A DNA stretch of 15,647 bases, from the NCBI GenBank assembly GCA_030146285.1, contig JASLBZ010000084.1:1-15647 (forward strand), written 5' to 3'. The translations under genes were made by a program, and so were the position numbers. The notes under the pieces were generated by a model. The model saw only the letters and a program-made list of their open reading frames with translations. It did no database searches and had not been told where the DNA came from. Source of the DNA: Neisseriaceae bacterium (GTDB lineage Bacteria; Pseudomonadota; Gammaproteobacteria; Burkholderiales; Neisseriaceae). Below, piece by piece: positions 1 to 7,190 of the stretch; position 1 is the stretch's first letter, and each line of letters opens with the position of its first letter.

Positions 1-68
1 ATACCACCTTGTACAGGCAAACCGTAGCTAGCTAGCAACGCTTTCGCTTGATATTCATGTAGATTCAT
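1..68 (-). CDS. sucC: Succinyl-CoA synthetase (ADP-forming) beta subunit, N-terminal fragment
   Basis: The reverse strand from base 68 reads MNLHEYQAKALLASYGLPV and continues off the left edge of the window. That opening is the hallmark of SucC, whose ATP-grasp domain begins with MNLHEYQAK. Only 22 complete codons are visible, so no catalytic residue can be checked. SucC pairs with SucD to convert succinyl-CoA to succinate with formation of ATP, the step after 2-oxoglutarate dehydrogenase. The ATG is preceded by AGAGGAA six bases upstream, a good ribosome binding site. It follows the sucAB-lpd genes on the same strand, as expected in Neisseriaceae; sucD should lie just outside the window. The identification rests on this short N-terminus plus context. 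Confidence 0.88.
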   Translation of the reverse strand, partial: MNLHEYQAKALLASYGLPVQGG

Positions 69-313
69 GAGATTTCCTCTAATGATTTGACTAATTTCAC
101 CCTAGCTTAAAGTGTAAAGTGCTAGGAACTTTTTATAATAAACACAATGTTTAAGCGGCAGATATTACCACAAGCATCGTATCAAATTGGTTTTTTACCC
201 TTCTCACCATGCCAAAAAAACAATTACGCCATGGTGAAAATGGTTTGGAATCGATTATTTTATTGCACAACACCAAGCATAGAATTAAATACCAAAATGC
301 ATTCTAAAAACAT
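69..313 (-). promoter_or_regulatory. Intergenic region upstream of sucC with candidate promoter and leader hairpin
   Basis: These 245 bases separate the small membrane-protein gene from sucC and contain no credible ORF. On the minus strand a TATTAT box (135-140) could serve as a -10, but I see no convincing -35. Between it and the start codon an inverted repeat, CCTAGC (101-106) / GCTAGG (121-126), encloses a 14-base loop holding a direct repeat of CTTTA-type bases. Further upstream lie TCACCATG (204-211) / CATGGTGA (230-237), an 8-bp inverted repeat with an 18-base loop, and TAGAAT (280-285) / ATTCTA (301-306). None has a T-tract suited to termination on the minus strand. The gap is large for this cluster, so sucCD probably has its own promoter here; that is inference. 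Confidence 0.35.
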
Positions 314-604
314 TTAACTTGGTGCAGGACCTACCCACATTTGCCCTAAAAAATAGAGCGCAACGCCACTAAACCCTAACAAGAAAAAAACAATTCCTTT
401 TTTTCTGGCATTGGGTGCAAAAGCATACAATGCCAAAGAGAAACTGAAGAACATGGCTGAAACAACCCAAACCAATTGCTTGTCTTTGAATCGGTCCAAA
501 CTATAAGATTCACTTAATACTGTATACATCTGCCACAAAAAAGCAGCTGCCATCAGCAAAATACCAACAGGTACTGCAATGATTCCCCACATGGCCATGC
601 TCAT
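314..604 (-). CDS. Small integral membrane protein, unknown function (96 aa)
   Basis: I do not recognise a named family. The 96-residue product has three hydrophobic stretches long enough to span the membrane (about residues 5-29, 43-63 and 70-90). A charged segment containing LDRFKDK lies between the first two, and a basic NARKKG loop precedes the third, so that loop probably faces the cytoplasm. There is no cleavable signal peptide, no cysteine and no obvious catalytic motif. The ATG at 604 is preceded by AAAGG nine bases upstream. The gene lies 16 bases after the lpd stop on the same strand, so it is almost certainly cotranscribed with lpd. Its place between E3 and succinyl-CoA synthetase might indicate a link to respiration, but nothing in the sequence shows one. 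It is very likely a real gene; the function is unknown. Confidence 0.75.
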   Translation of the reverse strand: MSMAMWGIIAVPVGILLMAAAFLWQMYTVLSESYSLDRFKDKQLVWVVSAMFFSFSLALYAFAPNARKKGIVFFLLGFSGVALYFLGQMWVGPAPS

Positions 605-620
605 TCAGTTTTACCTTTTT

Positions 621-2051
621 TTAGCCGTGCAAAGCACGTTTATCAGTAGCCAAAGCAGCTTCGTGCATCACTTCAGATAAACTTGGGTGAGCATGAACGA
701 TTTGACCAATGTCTGCTGCGCTAGCAGAGAATTCTAAAGCCATTACTGCTTCAGCAACCAATTCAGAAACCATAGGGCCAATCATATGAACGCCCAATAC
801 GCGATCTGTTTCTGTATCAACCAATACTTTAATGGTGCCTTGTGCTTGACCTAAACCTAGCGCGCGACCGTTAGCTGCAAAACCTGAATTGCCTTTTTTG
901 TATTTTACGCCTTCTGCTTTTAGTTGCTCTTCGGTTTTACCAACCCAAGCAATTTCTGGTGAAGTATAAATAACAAAAGGAATGTTATTGAAGTCCATGT
1001 GTGGCATTTGACCAGCAATGCGCTCAGCAACTTCAACACCTTCGTGGCTGGCTTTGTGAGCCAACATTGGGCCACGAACCACATCACCAATTGCCCAAAT
1101 GCCTGGCAAGTTAGTTTGGCAATGGTCGTTAACAGCAACAAAACCACGTTCATCCAATTGCAAGCCAACAGATTCAGCATTCAAACCTTTGGTGTGAGGA
1201 ATACGACCAATTGAAACAATCAATTTATCGAATACTTCAGTTTTGCTTTCGCCTTTGTCTTCATAAGTTACCGTTACGCCATCTTTGCCGTTAACGATTT
1301 CTTTTAAGCTCACGCCCAAAACAATTTCCATGCCTTGTTGCTTGGTAAAGATTTTGAATGCTTCTTTGGCAATTTGCTGATCAGCAGCAGCTAGGAATGT
1401 TGGAGCTGCTTCTAAAATTTTCACTTCAGAGCCAACACGTTTCCAAACAGAACCCATCTCTAAACCGATAACGCCAGAACCAATCACGCCCAAACGAGCA
1501 GGTGTTTCAGTTAGGTTCAACGCGCCTTCATTGTCCAATACATTGATGTTATCAATTTCAACCAAAGGTAATGGACGTGGCGTACTGCCTGTTGCAACAA
1601 TGACATTTTTTGCCAATACAGTTTGTTTCTCACCTGCATTGTCAACTTCAACTTTCCATAAGTCACCTTCTTTACCGGCAAAAGAACCCACGCCATGTAA
1701 ATTGGTTACTTTGTTTTTCTTAAACAAAAATTCGATACCGCCCGTTAATTTGGTCACGATACCGTCTTTGCGTTCAATCATTTTAGCAGCGTCAAATTTA
1801 GCAGCGTCAACAGTAATACCGTGTTCTGCAAAATCATGGCTGATGGCATGGAAGTTTTCAGATGATTGCAACAATGCTTTTGATGGAATGCAACCAACAT
1901 TCAAACAAGTACCACCTAGAGCAGGTGCATCACCTGCTTTGTTTTTACCTGCATCAATACATGCTACTGAGAAACCCAATTGAGCCGCACGAATTGCAGC
2001 AATATAACCGCCAGGGCCTGCGCCAATAACAACAACGTCAAATTGTGACAT
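621..2051 (-). CDS. lpd: Dihydrolipoyl dehydrogenase, E3 of the 2-oxoglutarate dehydrogenase complex
   Basis: This FAD enzyme reoxidises the dihydrolipoyl groups carried by SucB and passes electrons to NAD+. The 476-residue protein has the N-terminal FAD motif GAGPGG (10-15), the redox-active disulfide in GGTCLNVGC (Cys49 and Cys54), an NAD-binding GSGVIG (191-196), the second FAD contact near AIGDV, and the C-terminal catalytic HAHPSLSE (His455, Glu460). It lacks an N-terminal lipoyl domain, unlike the meningococcal pyruvate-dehydrogenase E3 (P64k), which fits assignment to the SucAB complex. I start it at the ATG at 2051, preceded by AAAGGAA at good spacing. The open frame extends to a GTG at 2072 that would add seven residues before the FAD fold; this is less likely. 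It lies 27 bases after tauE, so it probably depends on transcription from upstream. Confidence 0.95.
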   Translation of the reverse strand: MSQFDVVVIGAGPGGYIAAIRAAQLGFSVACIDAGKNKAGDAPALGGTCLNVGCIPSKALLQSSENFHAISHDFAEHGITVDAAKFDAAKMIERKDGIVTKLTGGIEFLFKKNKVTNLHGVGSFAGKEGDLWKVEVDNAGEKQTVLAKNVIVATGSTPRPLPLVEIDNINVLDNEGALNLTETPARLGVIGSGVIGLEMGSVWKRVGSEVKILEAAPTFLAAADQQIAKEAFKIFTKQQGMEIVLGVSLKEIVNGKDGVTVTYEDKGESKTEVFDKLIVSIGRIPHTKGLNAESVGLQLDERGFVAVNDHCQTNLPGIWAIGDVVRGPMLAHKASHEGVEVAERIAGQMPHMDFNNIPFVIYTSPEIAWVGKTEEQLKAEGVKYKKGNSGFAANGRALGLGQAQGTIKVLVDTETDRVLGVHMIGPMVSELVAEAVMALEFSASAADIGQIVHAHPSLSEVMHEAALATDKRALHG

Positions 2052-2078
2052 ATTCTTTTCCTTTAACCGCACAAGGGT

Positions 2079-2834
2079 TTAATGAAGCAAACTAGATGCT
2101 GCTTGATAAAAAGATTTCATGGCCAAGAGCGACAAAATAATCAAAATGATATTTTTAAACAAACGCCAAGATAAAAATTGACGCCAATAAATGCCTATTC
2201 TCAAACCCACCAAAGACAATACGGTAACAATACCAATACCCATCCACGTACTCATTGGCAAGGCCAAAAAGCGAGGATAAAGCACAGCAATTTGTGCAAG
2301 CTTGCTGACCAAAAAACACAGGTTAGCGGCTTGCGCAATGTCTTTATGTGACTTGCTACTGCTCAGTAAAAACATCATGAGTAACGGTGCCATTGCATTG
2401 GTAGCACCACCCACAATACCAGCACTTAAACCAAAAATGATTTGCAAGACCCACGTATTGGGCAATTGCAATTCAGACTTGGCCATCCATAAGCTTTGTA
2501 CAACAAACAGCAAAATAACACTACCGAGTAAAATCTCAAGATAAAATGTTGGCACTTGTAATAAATACTTCGCACCGATCATGCTGCCGATACAACTGGC
2601 TATCGCCAAAGGCGTGTAGCGCTTAAGAATCAGTCCAATGCGCGAGCCGTGTGACAGGCTATACACGTTCAGACTGAATGTTGGCACCAAGGTAAAAACA
2701 ATGATCTCTGGCAAGCTGTACCACATCAGTAAGCTGGCAGTGGTTATCATGGGAAAACCCATGCCACTGATGCCATGCAACACCGAAGCGGCTGCGAATA
2801 GACCAAGCATTAGCCATTCTGCGGCACTTAACAT
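2079..2834 (-). CDS. Sulfite exporter TauE/SafE-family membrane protein
   Basis: The 251-residue protein is strongly hydrophobic, with about seven to eight predicted membrane spans. It shows the two-half layout of the TauE/SafE (DUF81) family: an N-terminal half with a glycine-rich GISGMGFP segment (about residues 21-28) and a second half opening with GLSAGIVGGATNAMAP (about 135-150). Family members export or import sulfite, sulfonates and other small anions; the substrate here cannot be read from sequence. Its position is odd. It separates sucB from lpd, which encode two subunits of one enzyme complex, on the same strand and only 27 bases before the lpd start. The ATG at 2834 has only a weak AAAGAA-type binding site. 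A 32-bp DUS palindrome lies 30 bases upstream. Family assignment is fairly secure; a role in TCA metabolism is speculation. Confidence 0.85.
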   Translation of the reverse strand: MLSAAEWLMLGLFAAASVLHGISGMGFPMITTASLLMWYSLPEIIVFTLVPTFSLNVYSLSHGSRIGLILKRYTPLAIASCIGSMIGAKYLLQVPTFYLEILLGSVILLFVVQSLWMAKSELQLPNTWVLQIIFGLSAGIVGGATNAMAPLLMMFLLSSSKSHKDIAQAANLCFLVSKLAQIAVLYPRFLALPMSTWMGIGIVTVLSLVGLRIGIYWRQFLSWRLFKNIILIILSLLAMKSFYQAASSLLH

Positions 2835-2863
2835 CGATGAATTCTTTTTATTCGATACATTAA

Positions 2864-2895
2864 TTCAGGCTGCCTGAATATTCAGGCAGCCTGAA
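2864..2895. repeat. 32-bp perfect palindrome of two DNA uptake sequences (Simonsiella/Kingella dialects)
   Basis: TTCAGGCTGCCTGAA (2864-2878) is followed by TA and then its exact reverse complement (2881-2895). Each 15-base arm contains AGGCTGCCTGAA on one strand and AGGCAGCCTGAA on the other, because the arm is itself palindromic except for its central base. Those 12-mers correspond to what I recall as the AG-simDUS and AG-kingDUS dialects. Paired inverted DUS commonly sit after genes in Neisseriaceae and can act as transcription terminators. Here the pair begins six bases beyond the sucB stop codon. The minus-strand downstream side has no T-tract, so any termination is probably partial, and tauE-lpd would need read-through. 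Confidence 0.85.
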
Positions 2896-2901
2896 ATTTG
2901 A

Positions 2902-4083
2902 TTACAAATCTAAAATCAAACGAGCTGGATCTTCAATCGCGTCTTTAATCGCTACCAAAGTCAATACCGCTTCACGGCCGTCAATGATACGGTGATCATA
3001 TGACATTGCTAAGTACATCATAGGACGTACAACAACTTGACCATTTTCAACCACTGCGCGCTCTTTAGTAGCATGCATACCCAAAATTGCAGATTGTGGT
3101 GGGTTAATGATTGGTGTAGACATCATTGAACCAAAAGTACCGCCGTTAGTAATACTGAAAGTACCACCAGTTAAGTCCTCTAGAGCCAATTTGCCGTCTT
3201 TTGCTTTGGCAGCGAAATCAGCAATTTGACGTTCAATATCAGCCAAAGACATTTGGTCTGCATTGCGTAAAATAGGTACAACCAAGCCACGTGGGCTACC
3301 AATTGCAACACCGATGTCAAAGAAGCCATGGTAAACAATGTCTTTGCCATCAACAGATGCATTCACAACTGGGAATTTTTTCAATGCAGCAACAGCAGCT
3401 TTAACGAAGAAAGACATAAAGCCCAATTTCACGCCGTGCTCTTTCAAGAAGCGATCTTTGTACTTGTTACGTAAATCCATAACAGGTTTCATGTCCACTT
3501 CATTGAATGTAGTCAAGATTGCATTTTCTTGTTGAGATTGAAGCAAACGCTCAGCAACACGTTGACGCAAGCGAGACATAGGAACACGTTGTTCAGTACG
3601 CTCACCAATTGGTGTGTTGATCACAGCAGCAGCTTTAGGCGCGGCTTTGGCATTTTGTACGTCTTCTTTTAAGACACGACCGTCACGGCCTGAACCTTGA
3701 ACAGAAGCAACATCAACACCTTTTTCTGCAGCCAATTTAGCAGCAGCAGGCATTGCAACGCCAGCTTGAGTGTTGCTAGCTGGTGCAGCTGCAACAGCAG
3801 GCGCGGCTTCAGCAGCAGCTGGAGCGCTAGTGGCAGCTTGAGCAGCAGTATCAATACGAGCAAGCAATTGGCCCGAAACAACAGTCGCGCCATCTTCTTC
3901 AACGATTTCAACAATCACACCGGCTTGTGGTGCTGGCAATTCCAACACAACTTTGTCAGTTTCCAAATCAATGATGTTTTCGTCACGAGCAACGAATTCA
4001 CCAACTTTTTTATTCCAAGTCATCAAAGTGGCTTCAGAAACGCTCTCAGGCAATACTGGAACTGTAACTTCAATAATAGACAT
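2902..4083 (-). CDS. sucB: Dihydrolipoyl succinyltransferase, E2 of the 2-oxoglutarate dehydrogenase complex
   Basis: SucB forms the core of the complex and transfers the succinyl group from lipoamide to CoA. The 393-residue protein has one N-terminal lipoyl domain (about 1-78) with the lipoylation motif DLETDK (Lys44). An Ala/Pro-rich flexible linker (about 79-108) follows, then a peripheral-subunit-binding domain (about 109-146, with GSGRDGRVLKEDV), a second short linker, and the catalytic acyltransferase domain (about 165-393). The active-site motif SYDHRIIDG supplies His364 and Asp368. Length matches one-lipoyl SucB proteins. The ATG at 4083 follows AGGAG at eight bases. It is downstream of sucA, with a 9-bp hairpin in the gap, and is followed by a DUS palindrome that may end part of the transcript. 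Confidence 0.97.
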   Translation of the reverse strand: MSIIEVTVPVLPESVSEATLMTWNKKVGEFVARDENIIDLETDKVVLELPAPQAGVIVEIVEEDGATVVSGQLLARIDTAAQAATSAPAAAEAAPAVAAAPASNTQAGVAMPAAAKLAAEKGVDVASVQGSGRDGRVLKEDVQNAKAAPKAAAVINTPIGERTEQRVPMSRLRQRVAERLLQSQQENAILTTFNEVDMKPVMDLRNKYKDRFLKEHGVKLGFMSFFVKAAVAALKKFPVVNASVDGKDIVYHGFFDIGVAIGSPRGLVVPILRNADQMSLADIERQIADFAAKAKDGKLALEDLTGGTFSITNGGTFGSMMSTPIINPPQSAILGMHATKERAVVENGQVVVRPMMYLAMSYDHRIIDGREAVLTLVAIKDAIEDPARLILDL

Positions 4084-4101
4084 AAGGTAATCTCCTGAAT
4101 G

Positions 4102-4123
4102 CCGCCAAGCAAAGGCTTGGCGG
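4102..4123 (-). other. Intercistronic hairpin between sucA and sucB
   Basis: CCGCCAAGC (4102-4110) and GCTTGGCGG (4115-4123) form a perfect GC-rich 9-bp stem with a four-base loop. It lies between the sucA stop (4133) and the sucB ribosome binding site (AGGAG, about 4091-4095), well inside the operon. No run of T follows on the minus strand, so it does not look like an intrinsic terminator. It may shield an mRNA end or be a processing site that adjusts the E1:E2 ratio. The hairpin is plainly visible; its role is inference. Confidence 0.6.
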
Positions 4124-4132
4124 AAAATAAAT

Positions 4133-6961
4133 TTATTTAATCGTTAAAGCATCGTTAATAAGGTCTTTAAGCTGAGCGATATGTTTGCTCATATAACCCA
4201 CAGCAGGAGAAGCACTTGATGGACGACCTGCAAATGTTACTTTTTGTTTTGCTGTCGACAATTCTTCAATGCGATGGCGAATTTGGTACCAAGCACCTTG
4301 ATTTTTTGGCTCTTCCTGAACCCACATAATTTCTTGAGCATTTTCATAACGGCTCAATTCAGCAGCAACCACTTCATATGGGAATGGATACAATTGTTCA
4401 ATACGAACAATCGCCACTTTTTCTTCTTCAGCACGGGCTTTGCGTTCATTGTATAGATCATAGTAAACCTGACCTGAACACAATATTACGCGCTCTACTT
4501 TAGAGTCGTCACGTTCTTCAGCATCACCAATCACCGTACGGAAACCTGAACCTTCAGTGAAATCAGACAATGGGCTCATGGCATCTTTGAAACGCAATAG
4601 TCGTTTAGACATCAAAATCACCAAAGGCTTACGCAATGGGCGCAATACTTGACGACGCAACATATGGAACATTTGTGAAGCTTCAGAAGGCATCACCACT
4701 TGCATATTGTGTTCCGAACACAATTGCAACCAGCGCTCTAAACGAGCAGATGAGTGCTCTGGACCTTGACCATCGTAGCCATGAGGCAAGATGATGGTTA
4801 AGCCACACAAGCGACCCCATTTGGTTTCACCAGAAGCAATAAACTGGTCAATTGCAACTTGCGCGCCATTGGCGAAGTCACCAAACTGGGCTTCCCAAAT
4901 ACACAATTGCTCAGGTGCTGTTGAAGCAAAACCATACTCATATGCCAATACCGCTTCTTCATTTAGGATTGAGTCAATCACCATGAAGCTTTCTTGGTTT
5001 TCAGACATATTGCGCAGTGGCACATAAGCGCCTTGGTCTTTTTTCTCACGATTTTGATCATGCAATACTGCATGACGGTGTGAGAACGTACCACGGCCCG
5101 AATCTTCACCTGAAATACGAACGCCGTGACCATTGGTTACCAATGAAGCGTATGCCAATGTTTCAGCCATACCCCAATCAACTGGTTGTTCGCCTGCAGC
5201 CATTGCTTTACGTGCAGCCAACATTTTTTTCACAGTATTGTGCGCATGGAAGTCTTCAGGAATCGTCGTGAAGTTTGCAGTCAAACGCTCAATATCTTGT
5301 TTTGACAAAGCAGTATCCACTGGATGATTCCAATGAACGCCCATGTACTGAGTCCAATCAACCGCATGTTTGCGTTTGAAATCTGTAATTTGGGTTTGTT
5401 CAACGTGCTCGCCTTTATCCAAAGCAGCACGATAATCAGTAATCAACTGATCCACTTCAGCAGCAGCTACAGTGCCTTCTTTAACCAATTTCTCAGCATA
5501 GATAGCACGTGAACCTGGGTGTTGTGCAATTTTTTTGTACATCATTGGTTGAGTCAAATAAGGATCATCACCCTCGTTATGACCTAACTTACGATAGCAA
5601 ACCAAATCAATCACAACATCTTTGTGGAATTTATGACGGTAGTCCAAAGCCACTTGCATAACATAGCATACAGCTTCAGGGTCATCACCATTCACGTGGA
5701 AAATCGGTGCATCAACCATTTTCGCAATGTCTGTACAATAAATTGTAGAGCGTGTATCGCGAGTATCTGATGTTGTGAAACCAATTTGGTTATTAATCAC
5801 CAAGTGAATCGTACCACCGGTGCTGTAACCACGTGTTTGTGACAAGTTAAACGTGCCTTGGTTAACACCCAAGCCAATAAATGCAGAGTCACCATGAATC
5901 AATACTGGCAATACGGCATCACGACCACCATCACCACGACGGCGTTGGCGTGCGCGTACAGAACCTTCAACCACTGGGTTTACAATTTCCAAGTGTGATG
6001 GGTTAAATGCCAAAGACACATGCACAGGACCATTTTGTGTTGGTAAGTCTGAGCTAAAGCCCATATGGTATTTCACGTCACCACTAGGCAATTGGATGGT
6101 TTGCTTACCTTCAAACTCGCTAAACAAGTCTGCAGGTGATTTGCCCAAAGTATTCACCAACACGTTTAAGCGTCCGCGGTGAGCCATACCAATAATAATT
6201 TCTTCAACGCCATCTTTGGTCGAGTTTTGAACCAAATAATCCATGGCAACAATCGTGCTCTCGCCACCTTCTAAAGAGAAACGTTTTTGACCTACATATT
6301 TGGTATGTAAGTAACGCTCTAAGGTTTCTGCAGCTGTGATTTGTTTTAGGATGCGTTTTTTCATGTCGGCATTGTAGCGAGGCGTTGACAATCCTTGCTC
6401 AAAACGCTCTTGAATCCAATGCTTTTCTTCTGAACGAGTGATGTGCATGTATTCCACACCAATCGTACCGCAATAGGTTTGTTTCAATTTAGCGATAATT
6501 TCGCTTAAAGGCAATTTCATGTTGCTTGAGAAATGGCTGCTAACGCTAAATTGCGTAGCCATGTCTTCAGCAGTCAATCCATGATGGGCTGGGTCTAACT
6601 CTTCAAAGTATTGATTGCCCATGCGATCCAATGGATCAACGGCAGCATTGCGTGCGCCCAAAACTCTGTAAGCTGAAATCAAGCGCAATACCGCAACTTG
6701 CTTTTGCATTTTATCAAAGTCTAATGATTGGCTCGCAGCATGAACCACTGTTGGGCGTTTGCCCATTTGGATAAAGGCTTCTTGAATCGGTGCATGCGGT
6801 ACATCGCGCGAACCCGCACTGTCTGCCACCAATTTGTCGAAGTATTCTTTCCAATGTGCATCAACCACACTAGGATCTTCTAGGTAAATTTCGTACAACT
6901 CTTCGATGTATGGTGCATTTGAACCAAACAAATACGAAAAATCAAGTTTGTCTTTCATCAT
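4133..6961 (-). CDS. sucA: 2-oxoglutarate dehydrogenase E1 component (thiamine diphosphate-dependent)
   Basis: E1 decarboxylates 2-oxoglutarate on thiamine diphosphate and succinylates the lipoyl arm of SucB. The 942-residue length is normal for bacterial SucA. Visible landmarks are the N-terminal E2-binding segment (about 8-41, FSYLFGSNAPYIEELYEIYL), the HRGRLNVL motif (261-268), the substrate-pocket FNPSHLEIVNPVVEGSVRA (319-337), the ThDP/Mg motif starting GDSAFIG (357) and completed by NNQIGFTTS (390-398), and KLGHNEGDDP (458-467). The C-terminal transketolase-type pyrimidine domain includes EAQFGDFANGAQV and the allosteric-type C-terminal fold. It begins with two consecutive ATG codons; I take the first (6961), eight bases after AAAAAGG. 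A 229-base gap with a DUS hairpin and a possible promoter separates it from gltA, so it may be partly independent of the sdh promoter. Confidence 0.97.
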   Translation of the reverse strand: MMKDKLDFSYLFGSNAPYIEELYEIYLEDPSVVDAHWKEYFDKLVADSAGSRDVPHAPIQEAFIQMGKRPTVVHAASQSLDFDKMQKQVAVLRLISAYRVLGARNAAVDPLDRMGNQYFEELDPAHHGLTAEDMATQFSVSSHFSSNMKLPLSEIIAKLKQTYCGTIGVEYMHITRSEEKHWIQERFEQGLSTPRYNADMKKRILKQITAAETLERYLHTKYVGQKRFSLEGGESTIVAMDYLVQNSTKDGVEEIIIGMAHRGRLNVLVNTLGKSPADLFSEFEGKQTIQLPSGDVKYHMGFSSDLPTQNGPVHVSLAFNPSHLEIVNPVVEGSVRARQRRRGDGGRDAVLPVLIHGDSAFIGLGVNQGTFNLSQTRGYSTGGTIHLVINNQIGFTTSDTRDTRSTIYCTDIAKMVDAPIFHVNGDDPEAVCYVMQVALDYRHKFHKDVVIDLVCYRKLGHNEGDDPYLTQPMMYKKIAQHPGSRAIYAEKLVKEGTVAAAEVDQLITDYRAALDKGEHVEQTQITDFKRKHAVDWTQYMGVHWNHPVDTALSKQDIERLTANFTTIPEDFHAHNTVKKMLAARKAMAAGEQPVDWGMAETLAYASLVTNGHGVRISGEDSGRGTFSHRHAVLHDQNREKKDQGAYVPLRNMSENQESFMVIDSILNEEAVLAYEYGFASTAPEQLCIWEAQFGDFANGAQVAIDQFIASGETKWGRLCGLTIILPHGYDGQGPEHSSARLERWLQLCSEHNMQVVMPSEASQMFHMLRRQVLRPLRKPLVILMSKRLLRFKDAMSPLSDFTEGSGFRTVIGDAEERDDSKVERVILCSGQVYYDLYNERKARAEEEKVAIVRIEQLYPFPYEVVAAELSRYENAQEIMWVQEEPKNQGAWYQIRHRIEELSTAKQKVTFAGRPSSASPAVGYMSKHIAQLKDLINDALTIK

Positions 6962-7100
6962 GGCAATAACCTTTTTAGGGAAATAGGATTGCTAAAGTTA
7001 TGTTGCAAATTTTGTTGAAAAGTTACTTTCATTTACATTGAAACAAAAATAATCTTTCAATAAATTTCATCTTACCTTTACCATCTGTAAATTACTTTAA

Positions 7101-7129
7101 TCTACACCAAATCACTGGCATATTTTCAA
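7101..7129 (-). promoter_or_regulatory. Candidate promoter for sucAB
   Basis: On the minus strand, TTGAAA (7124-7129) lies 17 bases before TGTAGA (7101-7106). The spacer ends in TGG, giving an extended -10 arrangement. The -35 matches consensus at five of six positions; the -10 is weaker, so the call is tentative. It lies about 140 bases upstream of the sucA ATG, just after the DUS hairpin behind gltA, where a second promoter would be expected if that hairpin stops sdh-gltA transcripts. Confidence 0.35.
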
Positions 7130-7156
7130 TACTTTACGTTCAAATTACTTGTAAGC

Positions 7157-7180
7157 TTCAGGCAGCCTAAGCTGCCTGAA
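7157..7180 (-). terminator. DUS-derived inverted repeat behind gltA, possible terminator
   Basis: TTCAGGCAGC (7157-7166) and GCTGCCTGAA (7171-7180) form a perfect 10-bp stem around a four-base loop (CTAA), ten bases after the gltA stop codon. Read 5' to 3', both strands carry the core GCTGCCTGAA; the minus-strand copy is a full AGGCTGCCTGAA and the plus-strand copy is AAGCTGCCTGAA. Inverted DUS pairs behind genes are a recognised terminator form in Neisseriaceae. No T-tract follows on the minus strand, so termination strength is uncertain and uptake may be the main role. Confidence 0.65.
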
Positions 7181-7190
7181 AACTTATTGA

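Noticed and set aside
204..237. TCACCATG/CATGGTGA inverted repeat as a terminator of the lpd operon
   Set aside because: The 18-base loop is large and no T-tract follows on the minus strand. It is recorded only as part of the intergenic region.
1531..1983. 150-codon plus-strand open frame opposite lpd
   Set aside because: It lies wholly antisense to a strongly conserved enzyme, has no recognisable domain and no ribosome binding site, and open antisense frames are common opposite such genes.
3780..3860. Repetitive GCAGC-rich stretch in sucB as a DNA repeat
   Set aside because: It encodes the Ala/Pro-rich linker after the lipoyl domain, normal for SucB, and does not form a regular tandem unit.
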